Source: Litorimonas sp965205225
GTDB lineage: Bacteria; Pseudomonadota; Alphaproteobacteria; Caulobacterales; Maricaulaceae
DNA: 64,000 nt
Assembly: GCA_965205225.1 (NCBI GenBank)
Contig: CBDBFZ010000003.1
Coordinates: forward strand, 1,364,001 to 1,428,000
Reading direction: 5' to 3'
Position 1 is the first letter of the stretch. Every line of letters begins with the position of its first letter. The notes beneath the pieces were generated by a model that had not been told where the DNA came from, did no database searches, and saw only the letters and a program-made list of their open reading frames with translations. Shown piece after piece: positions 45,249-54,554 of this stretch. Made by a program: the position numbers and the translations under genes.

Positions 45249-46589
45249 ATGGATATCAAGGAACTCGAAGCCAATGGCCTGACCCGAAAATACCAGGTCA
45301 CGGTCAAGAAAGAAGCGCTCGAAGAAAAGCTGGACGCCAAAATCAAGGAGATGCAGCCGCAAGTCTCTTTGAAGGGCTTCCGCCCAGGCAAGGTGCCGAC
45401 GTCGCACATCCGCAAAATGTTCGGCCAATCTATCATGAAAGATGTGATGGAAGAGGTTTTGAACGAGAGCAGTCAGCAGGCGATCAACGACAATAAACTT
45501 CGCCCGGCCGGTCAGCCGCAGATTGATCTGCGTGCCAATGGGGAAGATGTCACGAAGGGTACGGCTGATCTCGAATATAATATGACTGTCGAGAGCATCC
45601 CTGAATTCGAAGCCGTCGATCCGACAAGCCTGAAGTTTACGCGCCTTGTGACCGAACTCGACGACGAAACAGTTGAAGAGCGCTTGAAGGAACTGGATGC
45701 CAGCCAGAAATCCTATAAAAAGAAGGCCAAGACCGCGAAAGCGAAAAAGGGCGATGCGGTTCTGATCGATTTTGTCGGTTCTATTGATGGCGAAGAGTTT
45801 GAAGGCGGGGCCAAGGAAGATCACCAGCTGGTCATCGGTTCAGCTACGTTCATTCCCGGTTTCGAAGAAGAACTGATCGGTGTGAAGGCCGGCGAAGATA
45901 AAGACATCGTCGTCACCTTCCCTGAAGATTATCAAGAGTCCGAGCTGGCTGGCAAAGAGGCTGTTTTCAAAATCAAGGTTCACGAAGTGCAAGGCGAAAC
46001 AGACACCAAGATTGACGATGAATTCGCTCAGAAGTTCGGCATGGATGATCTGGACGCTCTCAAGAGCACAGTCCGTGAGCAGCTCGAATCGGAGCTTGAA
46101 GACCAGAGCCGTATGAAGCTCAAACGCGCCATTCTGGATGAGCTTGACGGAAAGCATGACTTTGAACTGCCTAAAGGCATGGTCGAAACCGAATTTGAAA
46201 ACATCTGGACCCAAGTGAAAGCTGAAAAAGACGCTGGTCAGTTGGATGATGACGATGCAGCCAAATCAGACGAAGATCTCGAAACAGATTACCGTAAGAT
46301 CGCAGAGCGCCGCGTGCGCCTCGGTCTCGTTCTGGCCGAAATGGGACAGAAAGAGACGATCAATATTTCGAATGAGGAACTGCAAGGCGCTCTGATTGCC
46401 GAAGCGCGCCGCTACCCTGGGCAGGAGCAGAAAGTTATTGAGTTCTATCAGAAGAATCCTCAGGCGCTGGCTCAACTCCGCGCACCGATCTATGAAGAAA
46501 AAGTAGTTGCCCTGATTACGGAGAAAGCAACGGTCAAAGACAAGAAAGTCGACCGTGAGACACTCTTCGAAGAAGACCCAATGCTCTAG
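45249..46589 (+). CDS. tig: Trigger factor
   Basis: A 446-residue ribosome-bound chaperone. The N-terminal ribosome-binding domain has VSLKGFRPGKVPTSHIRKMFG, with the usual GFRxGKVP signature. The FKBP-type prolyl isomerase domain is at ~160-245 (KKGDAVLIDFVGSIDGEEFE, IPGFEEELIGVKAGEDKDIV). The helical C-terminal chaperone domain carries many Asp/Glu. It is the first gene of the tig-clpP-clpX-lon proteostasis cluster. Confidence 0.97.
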   Translation: MDIKELEANGLTRKYQVTVKKEALEEKLDAKIKEMQPQVSLKGFRPGKVPTSHIRKMFGQSIMKDVMEEVLNESSQQAINDNKLRPAGQPQIDLRANGEDVTKGTADLEYNMTVESIPEFEAVDPTSLKFTRLVTELDDETVEERLKELDASQKSYKKKAKTAKAKKGDAVLIDFVGSIDGEEFEGGAKEDHQLVIGSATFIPGFEEELIGVKAGEDKDIVVTFPEDYQESELAGKEAVFKIKVHEVQGETDTKIDDEFAQKFGMDDLDALKSTVREQLESELEDQSRMKLKRAILDELDGKHDFELPKGMVETEFENIWTQVKAEKDAGQLDDDDAAKSDEDLETDYRKIAERRVRLGLVLAEMGQKETINISNEELQGALIAEARRYPGQEQKVIEFYQKNPQALAQLRAPIYEEKVVALITEKATVKDKKVDRETLFEEDPML

Positions 46590-46744
46590 AGCCTGGCTTT
46601 TTTATGGGTGATGGGTGGTCTTAACGTCTGAACTGAATAGGATGTGAGCGCTGTCCAGCTCTTGCGCGCAAGGTGTGCATCGCAATATAGATAAGACTGA
46701 ACATCCGGCGTTCTGCCGGAACCATAAAGACCGGAAGTTCCCGA

Positions 46745-47374
46745 ATGTATGATCCGATTGAGAAGCTGAACTCTGTCACCAACTATCTGATTCCGACCGT
46801 GGTCGAGCAATCGTCACGCGGCGAGCGGGCCTTTGATATCTATTCGCGTTTGCTGCGCGACCGAATTATCTTTCTGACAGGGCCTGTTGAGGACAATATG
46901 TCTGCTTCGATTTGCGCGCAGCTGCTCTTCCTCGAGTCCGAGAACCCGAAGAAAGAGATCAGCATGTATATCAACTCGCCTGGCGGCGTTGTGACGGCTG
47001 GCATGGCAATCTACGACACGATGCAATATATTCGCTGCCCCGTCAGTACAGTCTGCATTGGGCAGGCCGCATCCATGGGGTCTTTGCTCCTTTGTGCAGG
47101 CGATCCGGATATGCGCATCGCTCTGCCGAATGCCCGCATCATGGTGCACCAACCCTCAGGCGGTTTCCGGGGGCAGGCGTCTGACATAGAACGTCATGCG
47201 CAGGATATTCTCGCCATGAAGAAGCGTCTTAATGAAATCTACGTCAAACATACGGGCAAAAAATATGCGACGATTGAGAAGACGCTGGATCGCGATCACT
47301 TCATGATGGCTGAAGAGGCTAAGGATTTCGGTCTTGTCGATCATGTCTACGTCAAACGTGGCGGAGACGCATAA
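46745..47374 (+). CDS. clpP: ATP-dependent Clp protease proteolytic subunit
   Basis: A 209-residue serine protease that forms the double-heptamer chamber fed by ClpX. The catalytic Ser is in GQAASMGSLLLCAG, the His in IMVHQPSGGFRGQA and the Asp in TLDRDHFMMAEEA. The N-terminus (MYDPIEKLNSVTNYLIPTVV) is slightly longer than in E. coli and is probably processed. It lies 155 bp after tig and about 210 bp before clpX. Confidence 0.97.
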   Translation: MYDPIEKLNSVTNYLIPTVVEQSSRGERAFDIYSRLLRDRIIFLTGPVEDNMSASICAQLLFLESENPKKEISMYINSPGGVVTAGMAIYDTMQYIRCPVSTVCIGQAASMGSLLLCAGDPDMRIALPNARIMVHQPSGGFRGQASDIERHAQDILAMKKRLNEIYVKHTGKKYATIEKTLDRDHFMMAEEAKDFGLVDHVYVKRGGDA

Positions 47375-47583
47375 TATCTCACAATACAGTTTAAGCTGTC
47401 GCTATTTTGGCGTGGGCGAACCAATAATCGGGCTTGCACAGATCTGATTATCGGTGTCGAATGGAGATTCGAAAGGCGGTGTTTACATAATGCTGTCATA
47501 AAGAGCCGAAAGCCAACCGTAATGTCGGCACTCGGATTACAGCGGGTTTGGTTGGCGTAAGCCGTATCGGGACGAGATATAGT

Positions 47584-48846
47584 ATGGGCAAGACAACCAC
47601 TGAGAGTAAAAATACGCTCTATTGCTCCTTCTGCGGCAAAAGCCAGCATGAGGTTAGAAAGCTGATTGCAGGACCGACCGTCTTCATCTGCGACGAATGT
47701 GTCGAGCTTTGCATGGATATTATTAAGGAAGAGGGGAAATCCTCTCTCTCTAAGGGTCGGGAAGGCGTTCCGACCCCACAGGAAATTTGCGATACACTCG
47801 ATGATTACGTCATCGACCAGGATTACGCCAAACGCGTCCTCTCCGTCGCTGTACACAACCACTATAAGCGCCTGAACCACGCCGCGACGAATCCGGACGT
47901 GGAACTGGCAAAATCGAACATCTTGCTGATTGGTCCGACGGGTTGCGGCAAAACGTTGCTGGCTCAGACTTTGGCCCGCATTCTTGATGTACCATTCACA
48001 ATGGCCGACGCGACGACACTCACAGAAGCGGGTTATGTCGGTGAAGATGTCGAGAATATCATTCTGAAATTACTGCAAAGCGCTGACTATAATGTTGAGC
48101 GCGCCCAGCGCGGCATTGTTTATATTGACGAAGTCGACAAGATTTCTCGCAAATCTGACAATCCTTCGATCACGCGCGATGTGTCGGGTGAGGGCGTACA
48201 GCAGGCGCTGCTCAAGATCATGGAAGGCACGGTTGCGTCTGTGCCGCCGCAGGGCGGGCGCAAACACCCGCAGCAGGAATTCTTGCAGGTCGATACGACC
48301 AATATTCTCTTTGTCGTCGGCGGCGCCTTTTCGGGTCTGCACAAGGTAATCGCCAATCGCGGTGACCAGGCCAGCATCGGCTTTGGCGGCCGGGTCAAGG
48401 ACGAAGATAGCCGGACAGTCGGTGCCATTTTGCGTGATGTTCAGCCCGAAGATCTGCAGAAATTCGGTCTGATCCCTGAATTTATTGGCCGCTTGCCGGT
48501 CATCGCGACGCTGGCGGATCTCGATGAGGAGGCCCTCATCACGATCCTGACCGAACCCAAGAATGCGCTGGTGAAGCAATATGAGACTTTATTCGCCATG
48601 GAGGAGGTCAAATTGACCTTTACCGAGGATGCACTTCAAGCTGTCGCCAAAAGAGCGCTGGCGCGGAAAACCGGCGCGCGCGGTCTCAGATCTATCATGG
48701 AAGGTATATTGCTGGATTCGATGTATGATTTGCCGTCTTATGAAGGTGTCGGTGAGGTTGTTATCAACGCCGACGTCGTCGAGGGTGATGGTGAGGCAAA
48801 GCCGCTTCTGATCTACGCAGAAGCGCCTGCTGAAAAAGCGAGCTAG
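47584..48846 (+). CDS. clpX: ClpX unfoldase
   Basis: About 420 residues from the ATG at 47584 (MGKTTTESKNTLYCSFCGKS); a longer frame begins at 47548 but adds nothing conserved. The N-terminal C4 zinc finger (CSFC ... CDEC) precedes an AAA+ domain with Walker A GPTGCGKTLLAQTLA, Walker B VYIDEVDKI, the pore loop GYVGED and the IGF loop for ClpP docking (ASIGFGGRVK). A C-terminal small domain follows. It partners with ClpP just upstream. Confidence 0.97.
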   Translation: MGKTTTESKNTLYCSFCGKSQHEVRKLIAGPTVFICDECVELCMDIIKEEGKSSLSKGREGVPTPQEICDTLDDYVIDQDYAKRVLSVAVHNHYKRLNHAATNPDVELAKSNILLIGPTGCGKTLLAQTLARILDVPFTMADATTLTEAGYVGEDVENIILKLLQSADYNVERAQRGIVYIDEVDKISRKSDNPSITRDVSGEGVQQALLKIMEGTVASVPPQGGRKHPQQEFLQVDTTNILFVVGGAFSGLHKVIANRGDQASIGFGGRVKDEDSRTVGAILRDVQPEDLQKFGLIPEFIGRLPVIATLADLDEEALITILTEPKNALVKQYETLFAMEEVKLTFTEDALQAVAKRALARKTGARGLRSIMEGILLDSMYDLPSYEGVGEVVINADVVEGDGEAKPLLIYAEAPAEKAS

Positions 48847-48865
48847 TCTTGCTGCGTTTGAATAT

Positions 48866-48895
48866 AAAAAAAGCCGCCTTTGGGCGGCTTTTTAT
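48866..48895 (+). terminator. Rho-independent terminator after clpX
   Basis: An 8-bp stem (AAGCCGCC 48871-48878 / GGCGGCTT 48883-48890) with a TTTG loop and a following T-run. The preceding A-run could let it work on the minus strand too. It separates clpX from lon, so lon has its own promoter in 48895-49003. Confidence 0.92.
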
Positions 48896-49003
48896 TGGAT
48901 CGATTCGAGATTGCAACCGTCTCTTACCTGACTTGCGGTCTTGCACTCCTACCTCCGGTCTCCCACTTATCAAGGATAGAATACATAAGAGGCCCACTCG
49001 CTC

Positions 49004-51394
49004 ATGACGCAAATCTTACCCGTTCTGCCGCTACGCGACATTGTTGTATTCCCGTACATGGTCGTCCCACTGTTCGTGGGTCGCGATAAGTCCATCAAGG
49101 CGCTGGAAGAAGTGATGCGGGCGGACAAACAGATATTCCTGCTGACGCAGCGCGAATCCACCGTTGATGAGCCAGCAGGGGACGATTTGTTCGCCTATGG
49201 CTGTCTCGCAAAGATCATGCAGCTATTGAAACTGCCCGACGGTACAGTCCGCGTTCTGGTCGAGGGCCAGACACGAGCGCAACTGCTGGCGCTTGGAGAT
49301 CGCGATGGCTTCACGGAAGCCGAGATCGAGATCGTTATCTCTAAAGACGACAAGGCGAAATCCCGAGCCCTGGCCAAGGATGTACGCGAGGCCTTTGCCG
49401 ACTTCGGAAAGGTCAATAACCGAATCGCCGATGAGGTCGTGAGTTCCGTTATCGATACGAATGATGCATCCAAACTGGCCGATGCTGTCGCCGTGCATCT
49501 TGGCGCCGATCTTCAGACGAAACAGGACCTTCTGGCAATGGCCGATCCAGCTGATCGCCTCGCCCGCATCATGGACGTTATTGGCGGAGAGACCTCTGTC
49601 CTAAAAGTCGAAAAGAAGATCCGCAGCCGTGTCAAACGCCAGATGGAGAAGACGCAGCGCGAATATTATCTCAACGAGCAGATGAAGGCAATCAAGAACG
49701 AGCTTGGAGACGATGAAGTCGACGAGATTGCAGATCTGACCGGAAAGGTCGAAAAGACCAAACTTACTAAGGAAGCGCGCGCAAAGCTCACTGCCGAAAT
49801 CAAGAAACTCAAACAGATGAGTCCAATGAGCGCGGAGGCGAATGTCTCGCGCAACTATATTGACTGGATGCTGTCCGTTCCGTGGGGGAAAAAGAAGCGC
49901 GTACAGCGTGACCTTACCAAGGCGCAGACCATTCTGGATCAAGACCACTATGGCCTCGATAAGGTCAAGGAACGGATCATCGAACATCTTGCCGTGCAGA
50001 CTCGCACGAAAAAGGTGAAAGGCCCGATCCTATGCCTCGTCGGCCCGCCCGGGGTTGGCAAAACGTCACTGGGAAAATCCGTGGCCAAAGCCACAGGGCG
50101 GGAATTTGTTCGCGTTTCTCTGGGGGGTGTGTGCGACGAATCCGAAATTCGCGGTCACCGCCGGACCTATATCGGGTCCATGCCAGGGCGCGTCATCCAG
50201 TCGATGAAAAAAGCGAAATATATCAATCCACTCTTCCTGTTTGATGAGATCGACAAAATGGGTAGAGATTATCGCGGCGATCCCTCGGCCGCGTTGCTGG
50301 AAGTGCTCGACCCAGAACAGAACGATACATTTAACGATCACTATCTCGACGTGGATTACGATCTGTCGGATGTGATGTTCATCACGACCGCCAACAGCCT
50401 GAACATACCACAGCCGCTTCTCGACCGGATGGAAATCATCCGTATTCCGGGATATACGGAAGACGAAAAAGTCGAAATTGCGCGCCGTCACCTAATTCCT
50501 GAACAGGTCAAGGAAAATGGGTTGAAGGGCGAGGAATTTATTGTCACTGATGACGCTGTGCGCGAGATCATTCGGTATTATACGCGAGAAGCCGGCGTCC
50601 GCTCGCTTAAGCGGGAAATTGCCCGCTTCGCGCGGAAGGCTCTGACTCTGATTATCAAGGATGAGACGAAAACCATTTCTGCGACTCCGGACAATATTGG
50701 CGATTTCCTCGGCGTGAAGAAACACCGGTTCGGCCGCACGGATACAGAAGATCAAATCGGCGTTGTCACCGGTCTGGCTTGGACATCTGTTGGCGGCGAT
50801 CTGCTGACGATTGAAGCTGTGGCCATGTCGGGACGAGGCAAGATGACTGTCACCGGCAATCTGAAAGATGTGATGAAGGAATCTATCTCTGCGGCGAACA
50901 GTTATGTGCAGGCGCGCGCGCCCGAATTCGGTATCAATCCGCGCGAATTCCGGTCCCGTGACATTCACGTCCATGTCCCGGAAGGCGCAACCCCTAAGGA
51001 TGGTCCAAGTGCGGGTATCGCCATGGTGACCGCCATGGTTTCCGTGCTCACTGGTATTCCGGTACGGTCCGACGTGGCAATGACCGGCGAGGTCACTTTG
51101 CGTGGCCGTGTTTTGCCCATCGGTGGATTGAAAGAAAAGCTGTTGGCCGCCCTTCGTGGTGGTGTGCGGACGGTTCTGATCCCTGAAGAGAATGAGAAGG
51201 ACCTCGCCGAAATTCCGGATAATGTGAAGAATGAACTTCGGATCATCCCTGTTGGCTCTGTCGATGATGTCATTGAACATGCGCTTACCCACGCGCCTGA
51301 AGCCATTGATTGGACTGAAGACGATGCGGCGCAATTGTCTGGTATCCTTTTGGGTGGATCGCCCTCAATTGAGCCGAGGGCCCAAGCTCACTAA
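49004..51394 (+). CDS. lon: ATP-dependent protease Lon
   Basis: A 796-residue AAA+ protease. The N-terminal substrate domain starts LPVLPLRDIVVFPYMVVPLF. The ATPase has Walker A GPPGVGKTSLGKSVA (~347-361) and FLFDEIDKMG. The protease has the Ser-Lys dyad: Ser in PKDGPSAGIAMVTAM and Lys in GGLKEKLLAALRGG. Length and domain order are those of LonA. It follows clpX after a terminator, a common alphaproteobacterial order that often continues with hupB; here a decayed accessory patch follows instead. Confidence 0.98.
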   Translation: MTQILPVLPLRDIVVFPYMVVPLFVGRDKSIKALEEVMRADKQIFLLTQRESTVDEPAGDDLFAYGCLAKIMQLLKLPDGTVRVLVEGQTRAQLLALGDRDGFTEAEIEIVISKDDKAKSRALAKDVREAFADFGKVNNRIADEVVSSVIDTNDASKLADAVAVHLGADLQTKQDLLAMADPADRLARIMDVIGGETSVLKVEKKIRSRVKRQMEKTQREYYLNEQMKAIKNELGDDEVDEIADLTGKVEKTKLTKEARAKLTAEIKKLKQMSPMSAEANVSRNYIDWMLSVPWGKKKRVQRDLTKAQTILDQDHYGLDKVKERIIEHLAVQTRTKKVKGPILCLVGPPGVGKTSLGKSVAKATGREFVRVSLGGVCDESEIRGHRRTYIGSMPGRVIQSMKKAKYINPLFLFDEIDKMGRDYRGDPSAALLEVLDPEQNDTFNDHYLDVDYDLSDVMFITTANSLNIPQPLLDRMEIIRIPGYTEDEKVEIARRHLIPEQVKENGLKGEEFIVTDDAVREIIRYYTREAGVRSLKREIARFARKALTLIIKDETKTISATPDNIGDFLGVKKHRFGRTDTEDQIGVVTGLAWTSVGGDLLTIEAVAMSGRGKMTVTGNLKDVMKESISAANSYVQARAPEFGINPREFRSRDIHVHVPEGATPKDGPSAGIAMVTAMVSVLTGIPVRSDVAMTGEVTLRGRVLPIGGLKEKLLAALRGGVRTVLIPEENEKDLAEIPDNVKNELRIIPVGSVDDVIEHALTHAPEAIDWTEDDAAQLSGILLGGSPSIEPRAQAH

Positions 51395-51479
51395 ATGACG
51401 ATCTGGGTGCAGGTTAAGCTGGCACTGAATGCCGCCGATCTGCAAAAATCGAGCTTTCATGAAGCCGGTAAGGGCAGTT

Positions 51480-51880
51480 GACCTTCAGCTTTTGCCGTCT
51501 CCAATCTGGCGGTTGCTTCGATCGGCACGGTTTGTTCGGAGCTTGCGGTTCTGTCTGATCGGAACCCGGTGAAGATTGACCGCCACCTGGCGTCGATCTG
51601 TTTCAATCTGACGGTCCAGCCGCAAGGCTGAACGCTTCCGTCAGTTTGGGATGATTTGGCCGCTCGCCGGGCTTAAAGCTTAAAGTGCTGGATTTGACGC
51701 GTGTGCTCGCGGGACCGGTCTGTACGCGAACTCTGGCAGGATTCGCTGTGGATTGATCTTCCGGGATGGTCAGAGCTGCTGGTTGAGATGGAAGTTACCC
51801 GGGAAAATCTCTGGCAACGCTTAATCTGAAAACCAAGACGGGCAGGGGCGGTTTCTTGAACTGCTCGAACAGGTTGATGC
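51480..51880 (+). pseudogene. CoA-transferase family III (CaiB/BaiF) remnant
   Basis: Directly after lon, recognisable but broken pieces occur in different frames. One frame has SNLAVASIGTVCSELAVLSD, IDRHLASICFNLTVQPQG, a stop, and TLPSVWDDLAA. A second has KVLDLTRVLAGPVCTRTLAG. Then come LATLNLKTKTGRGGFLELLE pieces. The order and motifs (VLDLTRVLAGPVCTRTLA especially) match a family III CoA-transferase that has suffered internal deletions and frameshifts. No function can remain. Confidence 0.65.
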
Positions 51881-51975
51881 AGGTGATTCCGCCCGTGCTG
51901 CAGCTCGGCATTTCGGTGTCAGTGACAGCTTTGCAATCAAGCTTATGGCTCGCCGAAAAATGACGGGCGATATTA
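51881..51975 (+). mobile_element. IS630-family N-terminal remnant
   Basis: A short open stretch reads GDSARAAARHFGVSDSFAIK followed by LMARRKMTG, the helix-turn-helix start typical of IS630-family transposases. It is fused to the end of the CoA-transferase remnant and cut on its right by the next IS. It is only about 95 bp and non-functional. Confidence 0.5.
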
Positions 51976-52504
51976 GGCTGTGGTTACATTTTAACTATTT
52001 GAGCCATAGATATATAGCGGCGCGTTTGACTGATCCCATGCATGTTTTGATGAGTTTGCCGAACATAAGTTCGAGCTGATTGCGCTCCTTATAGAGGTTT
52101 TTGTCGTAGGCGCGTTGTTCAAGATGGTTGGTTTTAGGCGGGATACAGGCCTTGGCATTATTATCATGGATAGTCTGAATCAGACTATCCGCATCATAGG
52201 CCTTATCTGCCAGGACATATTGGGTCTGCAAGCCTTCAATCAAACCCTGAGCCTGTTTCATGTCGTGTTCAAACTCTGGGCCTGCCTGAAATCGCAGGGG
52301 AAGCCCAAAATCTTCGCTTACGGCATGGCGTTTTGTGCCAAACCCGCCACGGTAGCGGCCCAAACACTGGGTTGTTTGGCTTTTTTTAAGCGGCGCGTCC
52401 GGAACAAAAGGTTTTATAATCGCCCATTGGCCATTGCGGAGCTCCTGTCGATCCATGATTTACCTCCAAAAGAAATCCATAAAAGTTAAAATGTAACCGC
52501 AGCC
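51976..52504 (-). mobile_element. Internally deleted IS5-family element (529 bp) with intact ends
   Basis: The terminal inverted repeats are GGCTGTGGTTACATTTTAAC on the left and GGCTGCGGTTACATTTTAAC on the right (one mismatch), flanked by TA duplications (51974-51975, 52505-52506). The enclosed frame (minus, 51995-52456, 153 codons) joins an N-terminal MDRQELRNGQWAIIKPFVPD directly to a later GRYRGGFGTKRHAVSEDFG region, so the middle of the transposase is deleted. With good ends it might be moved by a full-length relative. Confidence 0.8.
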
Positions 52505-52525
52505 TAGGTCGTAGTGAAGAATTAA

Positions 52526-52933
52526 TCATTTGAGCCAGATCTTGATAGCTGCGATATAGACGAAGCCCATATAGTTTTGGATATGCTTGTCATATCGCGT
52601 AGCCACACGCCGGAACTGTTTGAGATAGCCAAAGAAACGCTCGACAATATTACGTTCCTTATACAAAGCCATATCAGTTTGCCTTGGCTTGCGCGCATTT
52701 TTCCGGGACGGAATAACGGGCATAGCCCTGCTCTCATTCACCGCGTCTATAACGCACCGGCCATCATAGCCCTTATCCGCCAAGACATGATCCGCCTTAA
52801 ACCCTGCCAATAAGGCGGCGGCTTGCGTCATTTCGCTACAATGCCCGCCCGTTGCTATCAGGCGCAGAGGTAAACCCAATGCATCTGTCAGCCCATGTAT
52901 TTTTGTCGTCAGGCCGCCCTTGGAACGCCCCAA
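52526..52933 (-). CDS. IS427-like transposase, second frame (ORF B)
   Basis: A 135-codon frame that includes the later catalytic blocks ADHVLADKGYDGRCVIDAVN and ERNIVERFFGYLKQFRRVAT, with D and E of the DDE triad. It overlaps the first frame by 25 bp and is probably expressed as a fusion by slippage on the A5-G6 run near 52953-52963. Length and sequence match the copy at 61714-62121 except for a few residues. Confidence 0.85.
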   Translation of the reverse strand: MGRSKGGLTTKIHGLTDALGLPLRLIATGGHCSEMTQAAALLAGFKADHVLADKGYDGRCVIDAVNESRAMPVIPSRKNARKPRQTDMALYKERNIVERFFGYLKQFRRVATRYDKHIQNYMGFVYIAAIKIWLK

Positions 52934-53289
52934 TGCGTGGGCATCAGGCCCCCCTTTTTATGCCGCGCCCCGGCCGCTTGGGCATGCGCCCGCACAATTG
53001 TGGCATCCATCATCAGCCACTCTTGATCAGCGTGAGTGCGCAAGGCCTTAAAGACATCTTCTAAAACCCCGGCCTCAACCCAGAGATAATAACGCCGTTT
53101 GACACTGTCAAAACGCCCGAACCGTTCGGGTAAATCGCGCCAACGCCCGCCCGAACGGGCCATCCACAACAAAGCATCAATGAAAAGCCTGTTATTGGCG
53201 TTGCGACCCGGTTTCCCTGTGCTCCCATAAGGCAAATAAGGCTTTAAACGGCTCCATTGTTCCTCCGTAAGTTCCTGATAACCAGACAT
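52909..53289 (-). CDS. IS427-like transposase, first frame (ORF A)
   Basis: The frame starts MSGYQELTEEQWSRLKPYLP at 53289; a longer frame to 53319 is less likely. It contains the N-terminal DUF4096-like region (RNANNRLFIDALLWMARSGG, RWRDLPERFGRFDSVKRRYY) and the first catalytic Asp in WLMMDATIVRAHAQ. It needs frameshifting into ORF B to give a full DDE enzyme. This copy is uninterrupted, unlike the copy at 61.4 kb. Confidence 0.85.
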   Translation of the reverse strand: MSGYQELTEEQWSRLKPYLPYGSTGKPGRNANNRLFIDALLWMARSGGRWRDLPERFGRFDSVKRRYYLWVEAGVLEDVFKALRTHADQEWLMMDATIVRAHAQAAGARHKKGGLMPTHWGVPRAA

Positions 53290-53406
53290 ATGTGCGCTCC
53301 TGACAAAATGAAGGAACATTATAGAAAATAAAAGTTAACTCTTCACTACAGCCTAGTAATTTTAGATTGAATTGTTATTGAGAGAGCGGAATGTGAGAAT
53401 AATTGA

Positions 53407-54327
53407 ATGATACCAGACTATCAGACATTGATGTTGCCAGTGTTGCAATGTGCCGAAGCGGGGCCATTTCACATCAAAGATGCGATCAAGTGTCTGGCCA
53501 AAAAATATGAATTGAGTGACGATGAGCGTTCGAATCTCTTACCAAGTGGGAAACAACGAACATTCGAAAATCGGGTGAGTTGGGCAAAAACATACCTGAA
53601 ACAAGCAGGCCTTGTTCGATATCCTAGTCGTGGCATCTTTGAGTTAACCGAAGAAGGCAAGCGATTGCTCTCGGAGGATATAGACCGCATCGACAACAAT
53701 TTTCTCATCCAACGCTACGAATCTTTCCAAACGTTCAGAAATCGAAAGAACTCATCACCACAAGGTGACGATGAGAGCATATCTGAGATCGAAAACTCGG
53801 ATTTTACACCAGACGAAATCCTTCGGGATGCTCACCGCAAGATAAATTCAGCTCTCGCAGCGGAATTGCTCGAAAGGGTGAGGTCATCCCAGCCGCAATT
53901 CTTTGAACTCTTGATAGTCGATCTTCTCCTGGCAATGGGGTACGGCGGCACATCCGAAGACGCAGCACGTGCTCTTGGGCAGTCAGGAGATAACGGTGTT
54001 GATGGTGTCGTCGATCAAGATCCACTCGGAGTGGACCAAATTTACGTTCAAGCCAAACGCTACGCTGAAGGCAACAATGTGGGTGCAGGCGACATCCGTG
54101 ACTTCTTCGGAGCGCTTAACCTGAAGAAAGCCCAAAAGGGCATTTTCTTCACGACATCCGCATTTAGTCCACGCGGTGCTCAGACGGCCAAAGACCTGGG
54201 CATGCGCATCGTTCTAATTGATGGCATACAGCTTTCTAAGCTTATGGTTTTATACAATATTGGATGCCGGGACGAAGAAGTTCTGCATTTGAAGCGTGTC
54301 AATGATGAATATTTTGAGGGGGAATAA
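53407..54327 (+). CDS. Mrr-type restriction endonuclease
   Basis: A 306-residue protein with the Mrr arrangement. The N-terminal winged-helix domain (MIPDYQTLMLPVLQCAEAGP ... WAKTYLKQAGLVRYPSRGIF, residues ~1-90) is followed by a PD-(D/E)xK nuclease domain. The nuclease has FFELLIVDLLLAMGYGG, GDNGVDGVVDQDPLGVDQIY (catalytic Asp) and VQAKRYAEG (the Q-x-K motif, ~213-221). Mrr enzymes cut DNA with foreign methylation. It is followed immediately by an hsdM fragment, suggesting a former type I/IV restriction locus inside an IS-rich patch. Confidence 0.9.
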   Translation: MIPDYQTLMLPVLQCAEAGPFHIKDAIKCLAKKYELSDDERSNLLPSGKQRTFENRVSWAKTYLKQAGLVRYPSRGIFELTEEGKRLLSEDIDRIDNNFLIQRYESFQTFRNRKNSSPQGDDESISEIENSDFTPDEILRDAHRKINSALAAELLERVRSSQPQFFELLIVDLLLAMGYGGTSEDAARALGQSGDNGVDGVVDQDPLGVDQIYVQAKRYAEGNNVGAGDIRDFFGALNLKKAQKGIFFTTSAFSPRGAQTAKDLGMRIVLIDGIQLSKLMVLYNIGCRDEEVLHLKRVNDEYFEGE

Positions 54328-54554
54328 TGGAGCACGTAGGAGAAATCGAAAAGCGTCTATGGTCAGTGGCCGACCATCTGCGCGCCAACTCAAATTTCGC
54401 AAGTAACGAGTATTTTCTCCCCCATGCTTTCAGCCGGTTTCTGCGCGTTAAAGATGAGTATGAAGATGGCGGTATCTCGGGCGGACATATGGACAGGCCC
54501 GATCTGAAGCACCTCATAACCGACAGTCTCTCACTTGACCGGTGGACCACCTAA
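54327..54554 (+). pseudogene. Truncated hsdM (type I methylase) 5' fragment
   Basis: The start IEKRLWSVADHLRANSNFAS and NEYFLPHAFSRFLRVKDEYE correspond to the N-terminal helical domain of type I modification subunits. After about 50 residues the similarity stops. The rest (DRPDLKHLITDSLSLDRWTT) looks like unrelated sequence, and no SAM-binding or NPPF motif follows. Its ATG overlaps the mrr stop region. An IS3-type terminus (GGGGGCAGGTCA, ~54558-54569) just after it suggests that a mobile element removed the remainder. Confidence 0.65.

Larger units (their letters stand above)
52507..53353 (-). mobile_element. IS5-family (IS427-like) element copy A, 847 bp
   Basis: The ends are GGTCGTAGTGAAGAATTAA (left, at 52507) and GGCTGTAGTGAAGAGTTAA (right, read inward from 53353), flanked by TA. 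The left TA (52505-52506) is shared with the neighbouring 529-bp element, so the two lie head to tail with no spacer. Two overlapping reading frames encode the transposase through a probable frameshift. A near-identical copy of the same length lies at 61294-62140 in the opposite direction. Confidence 0.88.

Noticed and set aside
45051..45824. A 257-codon minus-strand frame over tig
   Set aside because: It is a shadow of trigger factor, and its Phe/Leu-rich sequence reflects complementary codons.
50492..51334. A 280-codon minus-strand frame over lon
   Set aside because: It is antisense to the Lon protease domain and shows no independent signal.
52950..52970. A disabling frameshift in IS copy A
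   Set aside because: The A/G run and the same two-frame layout in copy B fit programmed frameshifting in IS427-like elements rather than mutation.
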